Made by a program: the position numbers and the translations under genes. DNA of 64,000 nucleotides from Amycolatopsis echigonensis (GTDB taxonomy: Bacteria; Actinomycetota; Actinomycetes; Mycobacteriales; Pseudonocardiaceae): assembly GCF_014174495.1 (NCBI RefSeq), contig NZ_JACJHR010000003.1, positions 177,618-241,617 of the forward strand, given 5' to 3'. The notes below the pieces were generated by a model. That model was not told the origin of the DNA. It saw only the letters and a list, made by a program, of their open reading frames with translations, and made no database searches. Shown here one piece after another: positions 27,001-34,922 of this stretch (position 1 is the stretch's first letter; each line of letters opens with the position of its first letter).

Positions 27001-27260
27001 AGCAGCTCCACGAGGTAGCTGAAGTACTCGACGTGGCCGCCCTGGTAGGCGGAGATGGCGACGCCCTGCACGTCCTCGGCGATCGCGGCGGTGGCCACCT
27101 CGTCGACCGAACGGTTGTGGCCGAGGTGCACCACCTCCGCACCCTGGGACTGCAGGATCCTGCGCATGATGTTGATCGAGGCGTCGTGGCCGTCGAACAG
27201 GCTGGATGCCGTGACGAACCGGACCGGGTTCGCGGGACGGTACAGGTCGCTGGCGCTCAT
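24021..27260 (-). CDS. icmF: Fused isobutyryl-CoA mutase IcmF
   Basis: A 1079-residue fusion. Residues ~12-150 are the adenosylcobalamin-binding domain ([21 protein letters not shown], with the axial-His motif D-x-H). Residues ~195-420 are a MeaB-type GTPase chaperone ([38 protein letters not shown]). The rest is the mutase TIM barrel ([40 protein letters not shown]). It interconverts isobutyryl-CoA and butyryl-CoA, linking valine and branched acyl pools to central metabolism, and can act on other short acyl-CoAs. GAGAGG precedes the ATG. Single-gene unit. Confidence 0.93.
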   Translation of the reverse strand: [1079 protein letters not shown]

Positions 27261-27345
27261 CCTCTCAATTTACTAGGACTTCCTACTATTGGAAACCGGA
27301 GCCCTGAGTGACCCGGCTCTCAAGGGTTGACATCCGAGCTATATT

Positions 27346-27375
27346 CAACCGATTAGTTAATTAACCTATGAGTTG
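27346..27375. promoter_or_regulatory. Symmetric dyad, probable ArsR operator
   Basis: CAAC-N6-GTTAATTAAC-N6-GTTG forms a 30-base two-fold symmetric element ending 8 bases before the ArsR ATG, in an AT-rich patch. TTGACA at ~27327 may be the -35 element of the same promoter. Binding by the downstream ArsR protein is inference. Confidence 0.6.
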
Positions 27376-27383
27376 AGTACTGG

Positions 27384-27716
27384 ATGCCGACAGATCCGCT
27401 GAGCACCACCTTCGCCGCGCTGGCGGACCCGACCCGGCGCGCGATCCTCGCCCGTCTCGCCCGTGGCGAGGCCACCGTCAACGAGCTGGCCGCGCCGTTC
27501 GAGGTGAGCCTGCAGGCGGTGTCGAAGCATTTGAAGGTGCTGGAACAGGCCGGGCTGATCAGCCGGGGCCGCACCAGGCAATGGCGGCCCTGCCGGCTGG
27601 AAGCCGGACCGCTGGCGGACGTCGCCGGCTGGGTCGCGGAGTACCGGCGGTTCTGGGAGTCCGGCTTCGACCGCTTGGACGAACACCTGCGGCAGGTGCA
27701 GGAGGGAGCCGAATGA
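27384..27716 (+). CDS. ArsR-family transcriptional regulator
   Basis: A 110-residue winged-helix protein (TTFAALADPTRRAILARLARGEATVNELAAPFEVSLQAVSKHLKVLEQAGLI). It has no CxC metal site, and belongs to the ArsR subgroup that sits in front of AHSA1/SRPBCC genes. Its stop overlaps the start of the AHSA1 reading frame (ATGA). It likely autoregulates through the dyad at 27346. With its two downstream partners broken, it may now have no intact target beyond itself. Confidence 0.85.
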   Translation: MPTDPLSTTFAALADPTRRAILARLARGEATVNELAAPFEVSLQAVSKHLKVLEQAGLISRGRTRQWRPCRLEAGPLADVAGWVAEYRRFWESGFDRLDEHLRQVQEGAE

Positions 27717-28112
27717 CCGAGCTGACCATCGTGCGGGTCTTCGACGCACCGCGGTTCCAGGCCTGGACCGACCCGGCGCACCTGGCCGCCTGGTTCGGCC
27801 CGCACGGTTTCGTCGCGTCCGAAACCAGCACGGACCCGCGCCCCGGCGGTGCCTGGCACAGCCGGATCACCCCAGGCAACTACACCGCGGGATCGCGTCG
27901 GCGTCTGGACGGAGCGGTGTGACCGGCCCCCGGCCGGGTGCGCCGCTTCGTCCAGACGCCGACTTGAAGGCGATCCCGCCCGCGACGGCGGAGCCGGCGC
28001 CGAAGACACCGGAGCCGGCGCCGAAGACACCGAAGCCGAGCGCGACGGCCACATCGACGGCTGGCAGTCCGGTTTCGAAGATCTCGACCGCATTCTGGAG
28101 GCAATGAAATGA
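27716..28112 (+). pseudogene. AHSA1/SRPBCC gene interrupted by a repeat element
   Basis: The first ~57 codons read MTELTIVRVFDAPRFQAWTD, PAHLAAWFGPHGFVASE and TDPRPGGAWHSRITP, an AHSA1-type ligand-binding protein (also short of ~3 residues after FDAPR). The frame then runs into the hairpin repeat at 27883 and stops at 27922. After the repeat, in another frame, ERDGHIDGWQSGFEDLDRIL leads to a stop at 28112, matching the usual C-terminus. The middle 70 or so residues are missing, so insertion went with deletion. The product would not fold. A 21-base tandem duplication (GCCGAAGACACC units) lies at ~28000-28035. Confidence 0.8.
27883..28001 (+). repeat. Structured hairpin repeat, copy 1
   Basis: 119 bases. 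Outer stem GCGGGATCGC/GCGATCCCGC (27887-27896 with 27970-27979), a six-base one-sided bulge TTGAAG (27964-27969), a second stem GTCGGCGTCTG/CAGACGCCGAC, then a 12-bp inner stem (27908-27919 with 27941-27952) that pairs with two G-T wobbles, and a GC-rich loop. The tail GCGACGGCGGAGCCGGCGCC is shared with copy 2. It lies within the AHSA1 gene. Confidence 0.9.
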
Positions 28113-28758
28113 CCATCGCACTCCCCCGCGTTGTCTCGGCCGAAGAATGGACCGCTGCGCGCGAAGCCTTGCTGCGCAAGGAAAAGGAGCACACCCGAGC
28201 GGGCGGCCGGCTCGCGGCCGAGCGCTGCCGAATGCCGATGGTGCAGTACTCGAAGCGGTACGAATTCACTAGCCCGGACGGCACCCACAGCCTGCTGGAC
28301 CTCTTCGAGGGCCGCCGTCAGCTGATCGTCTACCACTTCATGCAGCACCCTGGCGACGAAGCCGATGCCCTGGCTGTTCCTTGCTGGTGGACAACATGGC
28401 CCACCCCGCGCATCTGCACGCACGCGACGTCACGCTCAAGGTCGTAGCGCCCGCGACAGCGCCGGAGATCGAGCGCTACTGGAACCGGATGGGCTGGACA
28501 ATCCCCTGGGTTTCCGCGGCAGGCACGGATTTCCCAGCCGACTGCGGAATCGACGGCGGTTTCGGCGTGAGCGTGTTCCTCCGCGACGGCGACGACGTCT
28601 ACCGCACCTACTTCACCGACGGCCGCGGCGGAGACCAGTTCGTGTCGACCCTGCGGTACCTGGACGTAACCCCGCTCGGACGCCAGGAAGCGTGGGAAGA
28701 AGAACCCCGCGGCACCGACGCCCCCAGCAGCTGGTGGCGCCGCCACGACGAGTACTGA
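28109..28758 (+). pseudogene. DUF899 thioredoxin-like protein gene, frameshifted
   Basis: The 5' part (from ATG 28109) encodes LPRVVSAEEWTAAREALLRK ... RRQLIVYHFM, and the 3' part, in another frame from about 28364, encodes CPGCSLLVDNMAHPAHLHAR ... IERYWNRMGWTIPWVSAAG ... SSWWRRHDEY. Joined, they make one DUF899 protein of usual length with its C-P-x-C redox motif. The frame changes between about 28345 and 28365, just before the CxxC. It could be a true mutation or an assembly error. The gene follows ArsR and AHSA1, a common trio. Confidence 0.8.
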
Positions 28759-28808
28759 AACTCCCCCGCCAACCCAATCCCGGCTAACGCACCCCGCCTA
28801 AGCCGCCC

Positions 28809-28924
28809 CACCGCGGGATCGCGTCGGCGTCTGAGGGGCAGTGCGCACGGCCCCCAGGCCGGGTGCACTGCCCCTCAGACGCCGACTTAAAGGCGATCCC
28901 GCACGCGACGGCGGAGCCGGCGCC
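28809..28924 (+). repeat. Structured hairpin repeat, copy 2
   Basis: 116 bases in the same orientation as copy 1. The outer stems are identical (28813-28833 with the matching right arms), the bulge is TTAAAG, and the inner stem is AGGGGCAGTGC/GCACTGCCCCT (28834-28844 with 28865-28875), a completely different sequence from copy 1 yet perfectly paired. It sits between the DUF899 remnant and the cvnD stop, ending 3 bases from that stop, where it could serve as terminator. Confidence 0.9.
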
Positions 28925-28927
28925 ATG

Positions 28928-29542
28928 TCACTGGTGCGCCTTCGCTGCCCGCAAGGCGATCCACTGCCGCATCGCGTACTCGACCAGCGTGATCAGCGTC
29001 TGCTTGGTCGATTCCCGCTCGCGCGCGTCGCACCGGACGATCGGAATGCTCGAATCGATCGACAGCGCCTCGCGCACGTCGTTGATGTCGTGCTCCAGCA
29101 CGCCGTCGAACGTGTTGACGCCGACGATGTAGGGCAGGCCGCGGTCCTCGAAGAAGTCGATCGGCGCGAACGAGTCCGCGAGCCGCCGGGTGTCGGCGAG
29201 CACGACCGCTCCGATGGCGCCGCGCACCAGGTCGTCCCACATGAACCAGAACCGCTGCTGGCCGGGCGTGCCGAACAGGTAGAGGATCAGGTCCGCGTCG
29301 AGCGAGACGCGGCCGAAGTCCATGGCGACCGTGGTGGTCGTCTTGTACGGGGTCTGGTCGAGGTTGTCGATGCCGCGGCTGGCGTCGGTCATCATCGCCT
29401 CGGTGGTGAGCGGAACGATTTCCGACACCGAACCCACGAAGGTCGTCTTGCCCGCTCCGAAGCCGCCCGCCACCACGATCTTCGCCGATGTCATGGTCGG
29501 GGGCGCGGTTTCCCGCGGTGCCTTAAAGCCGACGGAGTCCAC
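28928..29542 (-). CDS. cvnD: Conservon GTP-binding protein CvnD
   Basis: A 204-residue small Ras-like GTPase. The P-loop is GGFGAGKTTFVGS at ~24-36, switch II lies in LFGTPGQQRFWFMWDD, and the specificity motif position reads VGVNTFDG. In Streptomyces the four Cvn proteins form a membrane complex resembling a GPCR-type switch, with CvnD as the GTPase. It overlaps cvnC by 20 bases and is last in the operon; the ATG 16 residues into the protein (MTSAKIVVAGG) is an alternative start. A hairpin repeat abuts its stop. Confidence 0.92.
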   Translation of the reverse strand: MDSVGFKAPRETAPPTMTSAKIVVAGGFGAGKTTFVGSVSEIVPLTTEAMMTDASRGIDNLDQTPYKTTTTVAMDFGRVSLDADLILYLFGTPGQQRFWFMWDDLVRGAIGAVVLADTRRLADSFAPIDFFEDRGLPYIVGVNTFDGVLEHDINDVREALSIDSSIPIVRCDARERESTKQTLITLVEYAMRQWIALRAAKAHQ

Positions 29543-30296
29543 TCAAAACCCTTTCCATCAACATCAAGTGTGCTTCGGCGCCGTCCTGGCCCGAGATCGT
29601 CCGGTGCACGGTGACGAGACCGGCGTCGGCCGCGTCGCTGATCAGCACGCGCGCCACCCCCAGCGGCACCGACAGCACCGCGGCGATCTCCGCCACCGAA
29701 CGCGGGGTCCGGCAGGCTTCCATGATCGAGATGCTCTCGATCTGCTCCGCCGCCGCCTGGGGGAAGCCCCCCGCGGCGACATGGTCCTTGGTGGAGATCA
29801 AAGTCTCCAGTTCGAGCGCGTAGTTCGCCCGGGTGCGCCCGCCGGTGAGAGCGTACGGGCGCACGATCGACGTCTCCTCGGCCGGGTCCACCCGATCGTG
29901 GCGCTCGGGCCGGACGATCGCCGACGGCATCGAGAATTCCCCGCTCGGCGGTCCCGGGTCGAAGAGCCCGCCTGGTCTGGGGCCGTCGGAGTCCGTACTG
30001 CCCGGTGGAGAGACGAGAGAGGTCACACCATCTCCTTGGTCGGCCGGCGGCACGGGTGCCGCCGGCGGGTCCGCTGCCGCGTGCGCTCCCGCGGCGGGCG
30101 GCGCTGGGGACTGGGATTCCTTCTTTTCTTTGCCGCTCTTCTTCCGTTTTCTGCGCGAGCGGCCCGAATCCAGGCTGAACCCGTTGAGGACGTCGGCGAA
30201 CGTGCCGTCGTCCCCGGCGGCGGCGGGCTTGTCCCCGCGCGGGGGTTCGCCGCCGGTACCGGGCTCTTCGCCGAACAATCCGGACCCCTGGCTCAT
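29523..30296 (-). CDS. cvnC: Conservon DUF742 protein CvnC
   Basis: A 257-residue protein. The C-terminal ~115 residues are the DUF742 winged-helix-like domain (TSIVRPYALTGGRTRANYALELETLI ... EACRTPRSVAEIAAVLSVPLGVARVLISDAADAGLV). The N-terminal ~140 residues are a low-complexity extension with a Lys/Arg cluster (SRRKRKKSGKEKK) and Pro/Ala/Asp-rich linker, longer than in most homologues. It links the sensor to the GTPase in the conservon. It starts 7 bases after the cvnB stop and overlaps cvnD. Confidence 0.9.
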   Translation of the reverse strand: MSQGSGLFGEEPGTGGEPPRGDKPAAAGDDGTFADVLNGFSLDSGRSRRKRKKSGKEKKESQSPAPPAAGAHAAADPPAAPVPPADQGDGVTSLVSPPGSTDSDGPRPGGLFDPGPPSGEFSMPSAIVRPERHDRVDPAEETSIVRPYALTGGRTRANYALELETLISTKDHVAAGGFPQAAAEQIESISIMEACRTPRSVAEIAAVLSVPLGVARVLISDAADAGLVTVHRTISGQDGAEAHLMLMERVLSGLRRL

Positions 30297-30303
30297 CGCG
30301 CCA

Positions 30304-30756
30304 TCATCCCACCGGTTCGCCGATCAGCGAGCCCCCGGCGCCCTGCAGCTGCGCGCGCAGCTCGGGGGTCAGGATCTGGCCGACGCGGTCGACGAGCATC
30401 GTCATCTCGTAGGCCACCTGCCCGATGTCGCAGTTGGGCGCGGCGAGGATCGCCAGGCAGGAGCCGTCGCTGATGGACATCAGCACCATGATGCCGAGTT
30501 CCATCTCGACGACGGTCTCGCGCACCGAGCCCGCCTCGAAACAGCGCGCGGCGCCCTGGGTGAGGCTGACCAGCCCGGACGCCACGGCGGCGAGCTGGTC
30601 GGCACGGTCGAGCGGCAGCCGGTTGGAGGCCGTCAGCAGAAGACCGTCGGCGGACACGACGACCGCGTGCGCGACGCCGGGGACGCGGTCGGCGAAGTCG
30701 TTCACCAGCCAGCCGAACTGGTTCTGCTGCGGCTGGGCCGCATTCGGCGAGGTCAT
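30304..30756 (-). CDS. cvnB: Conservon roadblock/LC7 protein CvnB
   Basis: A 150-residue roadblock/LC7 protein (NQFGWLVNDFADRVPGVAHAVVVSADGLLLTASNRLPLDRADQLAA split by the usual beta-strand pattern; SDGSCLAILAAPNCDIGQVAYEMTMLV). These proteins dimerise and regulate the partner GTPase, here CvnD. The ATG overlaps the cvnA stop (ATGA at 30753-30756), so translation is coupled. Confidence 0.92.
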   Translation of the reverse strand: MTSPNAAQPQQNQFGWLVNDFADRVPGVAHAVVVSADGLLLTASNRLPLDRADQLAAVASGLVSLTQGAARCFEAGSVRETVVEMELGIMVLMSISDGSCLAILAAPNCDIGQVAYEMTMLVDRVGQILTPELRAQLQGAGGSLIGEPVG

Positions 30757-33700
30757 TCACCCTCCAATGTTTCGTGGTTCTTCTCAGCGGCCTGCGCGGT
30801 GCGGTGCCTGCCGCGCTGGATCCCCTGCTGGAAACTGCTCAGGCGACCGCGCACGTCGTGCGCATCGCGGGACGGACGGGGGCTCGCCGACCCGGCAGGC
30901 GGCGGTGCGCTGCCGGGAAGAAGCTGTTCGCCTCGGCGGCGCCGAGGCAATCCTGCCGAAGTGAACGAAGCGGGTGTCGACTGGGACACCGACTGGACGG
31001 TCCGCCACTCTTCGTCGGAACCGAAGTTCCATTCCGTGGCGCCTTCGGCAGGAGTCGTGGAGGGGCTTGCCGAGCCGTCTGAACCGGTCGGCGCGGCCGG
31101 GGTCCGCGGGGCGTCCTGTCCCGCGGAGGACTCCCGCGACGGAGCCTGTCCCGGCACCAGCGGCTGGCCCCACAACCCGGTCTGCCCCGACGTCCCGGAC
31201 TGGCCCGGGGCGTTCTGGCCGGGCACCCGGGTCTGGCCCAGTCCCTCGTCCGAAGCCGGGGCCTGGTCCGCCGTCGTGCTGGACTGCTCGGCGTTCTCCG
31301 TCGGGCGCCCCGGCGCGGCGGCCGGCGTCTGCGCGGCGCGCCACGTCGTCAGCGGCGAAGCCGTGCCCGAGTTCTCGGCGGGCGCCGAAGCCTGTCCGTT
31401 TGCCGAAGCCGGGCTGTCCGTCTTCTCCGGCGCCGCGGTCTGGCCGTTGGCCGAAGCCTGTGCCGCCTGCGACGCGGGAGTCTGTCCCGTTCCGGAGACC
31501 GCGGCTTCGAGCCCGGCCACGGCCGCCGGGACCTGGTTCGGGTCGGCGGTCGGCGGGGCGGGCGGGAGGCTGCTCGCGCCCTTGCGGCGGGTCGGCAGGC
31601 TGTCCGGCTTCTCCGGCCGGACGGTCCGGTCCGGTTGCGGCGCGGGCAGTTCCGTGCGCGCGGCGGGCTCCTGGCGCGGCCAGCCGCCGTCCGGGTCGAA
31701 CGCCGGGGGCACGGCCGGGACGGGAGCCGTCTCGCCGGCCGATTTCGCGTCCGCGGGCCGTTCGCCGAATCCGGCGGGCGCGTCCGTCGCGCCGGAACCG
31801 GACTGGCCGCCGAACGGAGTGGCCGAACCCGGGGAGCGCTGCGGCATCCCGCCGGGACGGTTCTGCTCCGCCGGAACGCCGAACGCACCCGCGACCGTCT
31901 GCCGCCGCCGGATCGCCGCGTCGTGGGCGCGAGCCCGCTCGGGCGACGGCGTCGTCGTGGCGCTCGAAGTGTCCGCGGCACTCGAATCCGCTGTGGCAGC
32001 AGGGGTTTCCGGCGTGGCAGCGGTGCCGCGGACCTCCTGCCGGCCGCGCGTGACACCGCGCTGGAAGCTGTTCAGCCGTCCCCGCACGTCCGCCGGGTCG
32101 CGGACCGGGAGGTCGCTTCCCTGCGTTTCGGCCGCGGTGGCCGCCGGTTCCGGCGTGGCGCTGCCCGGCATGAGCTGTTCGCCGCGGCGGCGCCGGGGCA
32201 GGCCCGACTTGGTGAACGCGGTCGGCTCCACTTGGGACAGTGCCTGCACTGTCCGCCAGTTTTCGTCGCTCGCGAAATCCCAGTTGCGCTGCTGCTGTTC
32301 GGAGTCCGCTTCCGGTTCGGCCGCGGCCTTGCCCGACGCGGCGGACGAGGGCTGCGCCGGCGAACGGAACCAGGCCGACAGCATCTCGTCGAAGATCGGC
32401 GTGTTCTCGATCGTCGTCTCGGCCGCGGACGGCGGCGGGACCTCGGGCACCTGCTGCGCGGCCTGGTTCCACCAGTCGCTCAGCGTCGTCGCGTTGGCCG
32501 CGGAGAAAAGGTCCTTGCCCGAGGGCAGTTCGCCGTCGCGCTCGTCGCGGCTTTCCGCGGCCGGCTCGGGTTCGGGCTCCGGACGCGGCGGCGGGACGTC
32601 GACCGATTGCGGCAGCTTCGGCGCGGGCGGCCGCGGGGCGGGCGTGTCGTCGTCGCGCGGGATCGGGCTGAACAGCGCGGTGCCCGACACCTCGAGGTCG
32701 GACGGCGGACGCGCGACCTGGTCCCCGGAGAAGCCGGCGAGGTCGCCCGCCGACGGCCACCGCTGCGTCTCCTCGGACTTGCTGCCCTGCTGCGGAACGA
32801 GACCCGGCACGGCCGACCCGTTGGCCGGACGCTGGCGCCGCGGCAGTCCGCCGGGCGCGACGGGCGGGGCGGCGACGCTCGCCTGGGGGCCGGGCAGCTG
32901 ACCGGGCTCCGACCGGTCGCCCGGCGTCGCGGCCAGACCGGTCATCACCAGCTCCGGCGGCACCACCACGGTGGCCCGCACGCCGACGATGTCCTTGCCG
33001 CCGTGCAGCGAAACGCCGATGCGGTGGCGGCCGGCGAGGCGGCCGACCACGAACAGGCCCATCCGGCGCGAGGTCGCGAGGTCGACCGAGCCCGAGTCGG
33101 TGAGGCGGCCGTTGGCCTCCACCACCTCGTACTCGTTCATGCCGATGCCCTTGTCGAGGATGTCGACGTTGAGCGAACCGTCCTCGGCGAGCCGCGTCGC
33201 GACCGTCACCTGGGTTTCCGGCGCGGAGAACGCGGTCGCGTTGTCCAGCAGTTCCGCGATGAGCCGCTGGACGTCGCTCGCGGCGAACCCGACGATCTTC
33301 ACGTCGGGCGGGTGCTGCACCGAAACCCGTTGGTACTGCTCGATTTCCGACACCGCGGCGCGCAACACGTCGCGCGTGGCGACCGGCTGCCCGGAACGAC
33401 GGCCCGGCTCGGCGCCGGAGAGGACCATCAGGTTCTCGTTGTTGCGCCGCATCCGGGTGGCGAGGTGGTCGAGCTGGAACAGCGTGGCGAGCTGGTCGGC
33501 GTCTTCCTCGTCGCGCTCCAGCCGCTCGATGAGCTGCAGCTGCCGCTGCACGAGGCTCTGGCTGCGCCGCGACAGGTTGACGAACACGCTCGAGTAGCCG
33601 GCGCGCATGGCGGCCTGCTCGGTCGCCAGCCGCAGGGCCTGGCTGTGCACCTTCTCGAACGCCCGCGCGACCTCGCCGACCTCGTCCTGCACCTGGAGCG

Positions 33701-34922
33701 GCACCGGTTCGACCTCGACGCTCTGCGCCCGGCCCTCCTGGATGTTGCGGACCGCCTCGGGCAGATCCTTCTCCGCGACTTCGAGCGCGCTGCGCCGCAG
33801 GATCTTCAGCGAGCGCAGCAGCTGGCGGGAGATGACGAACACGACCGCGGCGGCCGCGGCGAGCGCCGCGAACAGCAGCACGGCCAGCAGGCCCGCGCTG
33901 CTGCCGGCGTCTTCGACCAGCGAGGACGACGCCGCGGTGAGGTCGGCGCTCATCCGGCCGGAGACCTCGGTCAGCTGCGCGGTCACCGCGTTCGAGGCGT
34001 TGGCCCACTCCTGCGGCGGGATCCGCTTGAGCGCGTCGTCGGAGGAGACGCCCTGTCCGCCGAGCACGGTGCCGAGCATCCGCTTGCGGTCGTAGGAGGT
34101 GTCCGGCTTGAGCGTGCTCTCGAGGTCGAGGCGCTGCGGCGCGGTGGCCGCCGCGTTGAAGTCGGCGAGGCGGTCGTCGAAACGCAGTTCCGCGTCGCGC
34201 ACGTCGCTCAGCTGCTGCGGGGTGAGCGTGCCCGCGGAAATGCCGTAGGCGACCAGCGACTGGGTCACCGACGCCTGTTCCTTGGCCGCTTCGAGGTCGT
34301 GCAGCGCGCTCGGGGTGCTGCCGAGCGCGTCGGCGCTCGCGCCCGCCGACACCGCGGTGTCGGCGCCGATCAGCGCGCTGGTGACGGCGTTGTAGTCGCC
34401 GGCGGCCTCGGCCGCGTTCAGCAGGCCGGCCCCGACCTGCTGGCGGATCACCGCGATCTCGTTGACCTGGGCGGTCGCCGAGTTCACCGCGCCGGACACG
34501 CTCGAGCCGTCGGCCCCGACCCGGGCGGCCGCCTCGGTGAACGGCGCGACCGCGGCGTCGGTGGCCGCGCGGGCCGCCTTCAGTTCCGGGGTGACGCCCG
34601 AGGTGCCCGCGATGAGCTGGGTGGCGGTCTGGGTGCGTTCGCGCTGCAGCCCGTCGATGAGCGCGCGCAGCTGGGTGCTCAGCGCGACGAGCCGGTCGAT
34701 CCGCTGGTAGTCGCTCGACCGCGAGACCTGGCCCGAGATGGCGGTGATGCCGAGGACGAGCGCGAGCACGATGGGAACGAGCGTGACCGCGGACAGCTTG
34801 ACCGGCAGGCTCCAGTCCCGCCAGCGCAACGCCGCCCGCCAGCCCGACGACCAGCGCGACCGCTTGGGCGGGCGGCCGAGCAGCTTCTCCACAGGCACTT
34901 GGCCTTCTCCTGCAACGGTCAC
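30753..34922 (-). CDS. cvnA: Conservon sensor histidine-kinase-like protein CvnA with very long tail
   Basis: A 1389-residue membrane sensor. A first TM helix at ~38-60 (LSAVTLVPIVLALVLGITAI), an extracytoplasmic nitrate/nitrite-sensor-like helical domain (~60-335), a second TM at ~340-365, HAMP-like region and ATPase domain (~540-665) with N-box ELLDNA and G-box DKGIGMNE. No phospho-accepting His box is obvious, as usual for CvnA. The remaining ~720 residues are Pro/Ala/Gln-rich and contain a duplicated module, WRTVQ...GLPRRRRGEQL.PGSA...DVRGRL.SFQ.G..RGR, at ~884-963 and ~1301-1380. First gene of cvnABCD. A start a few codons later cannot be excluded. Confidence 0.9.
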   Translation of the reverse strand: MTVAGEGQVPVEKLLGRPPKRSRWSSGWRAALRWRDWSLPVKLSAVTLVPIVLALVLGITAISGQVSRSSDYQRIDRLVALSTQLRALIDGLQRERTQTATQLIAGTSGVTPELKAARAATDAAVAPFTEAAARVGADGSSVSGAVNSATAQVNEIAVIRQQVGAGLLNAAEAAGDYNAVTSALIGADTAVSAGASADALGSTPSALHDLEAAKEQASVTQSLVAYGISAGTLTPQQLSDVRDAELRFDDRLADFNAAATAPQRLDLESTLKPDTSYDRKRMLGTVLGGQGVSSDDALKRIPPQEWANASNAVTAQLTEVSGRMSADLTAASSSLVEDAGSSAGLLAVLLFAALAAAAAVVFVISRQLLRSLKILRRSALEVAEKDLPEAVRNIQEGRAQSVEVEPVPLQVQDEVGEVARAFEKVHSQALRLATEQAAMRAGYSSVFVNLSRRSQSLVQRQLQLIERLERDEEDADQLATLFQLDHLATRMRRNNENLMVLSGAEPGRRSGQPVATRDVLRAAVSEIEQYQRVSVQHPPDVKIVGFAASDVQRLIAELLDNATAFSAPETQVTVATRLAEDGSLNVDILDKGIGMNEYEVVEANGRLTDSGSVDLATSRRMGLFVVGRLAGRHRIGVSLHGGKDIVGVRATVVVPPELVMTGLAATPGDRSEPGQLPGPQASVAAPPVAPGGLPRRQRPANGSAVPGLVPQQGSKSEETQRWPSAGDLAGFSGDQVARPPSDLEVSGTALFSPIPRDDDTPAPRPPAPKLPQSVDVPPPRPEPEPEPAAESRDERDGELPSGKDLFSAANATTLSDWWNQAAQQVPEVPPPSAAETTIENTPIFDEMLSAWFRSPAQPSSAASGKAAAEPEADSEQQQRNWDFASDENWRTVQALSQVEPTAFTKSGLPRRRRGEQLMPGSATPEPAATAAETQGSDLPVRDPADVRGRLNSFQRGVTRGRQEVRGTAATPETPAATADSSAADTSSATTTPSPERARAHDAAIRRRQTVAGAFGVPAEQNRPGGMPQRSPGSATPFGGQSGSGATDAPAGFGERPADAKSAGETAPVPAVPPAFDPDGGWPRQEPAARTELPAPQPDRTVRPEKPDSLPTRRKGASSLPPAPPTADPNQVPAAVAGLEAAVSGTGQTPASQAAQASANGQTAAPEKTDSPASANGQASAPAENSGTASPLTTWRAAQTPAAAPGRPTENAEQSSTTADQAPASDEGLGQTRVPGQNAPGQSGTSGQTGLWGQPLVPGQAPSRESSAGQDAPRTPAAPTGSDGSASPSTTPAEGATEWNFGSDEEWRTVQSVSQSTPASFTSAGLPRRRRGEQLLPGSAPPPAGSASPRPSRDAHDVRGRLSSFQQGIQRGRHRTAQAAEKNHETLEGE

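Noticed and set aside
24180..27311. Very long open frame (over 1000 codons) on the plus strand
   Set aside because: It is exactly antisense to icmF, whose domains are unmistakable; the frame is rich in Arg, Val, His and Gln and is the usual GC-codon mirror artefact.
28841..29614. 257-codon plus-strand frame starting inside hairpin copy 2
   Set aside because: Antisense to cvnD and cvnC.
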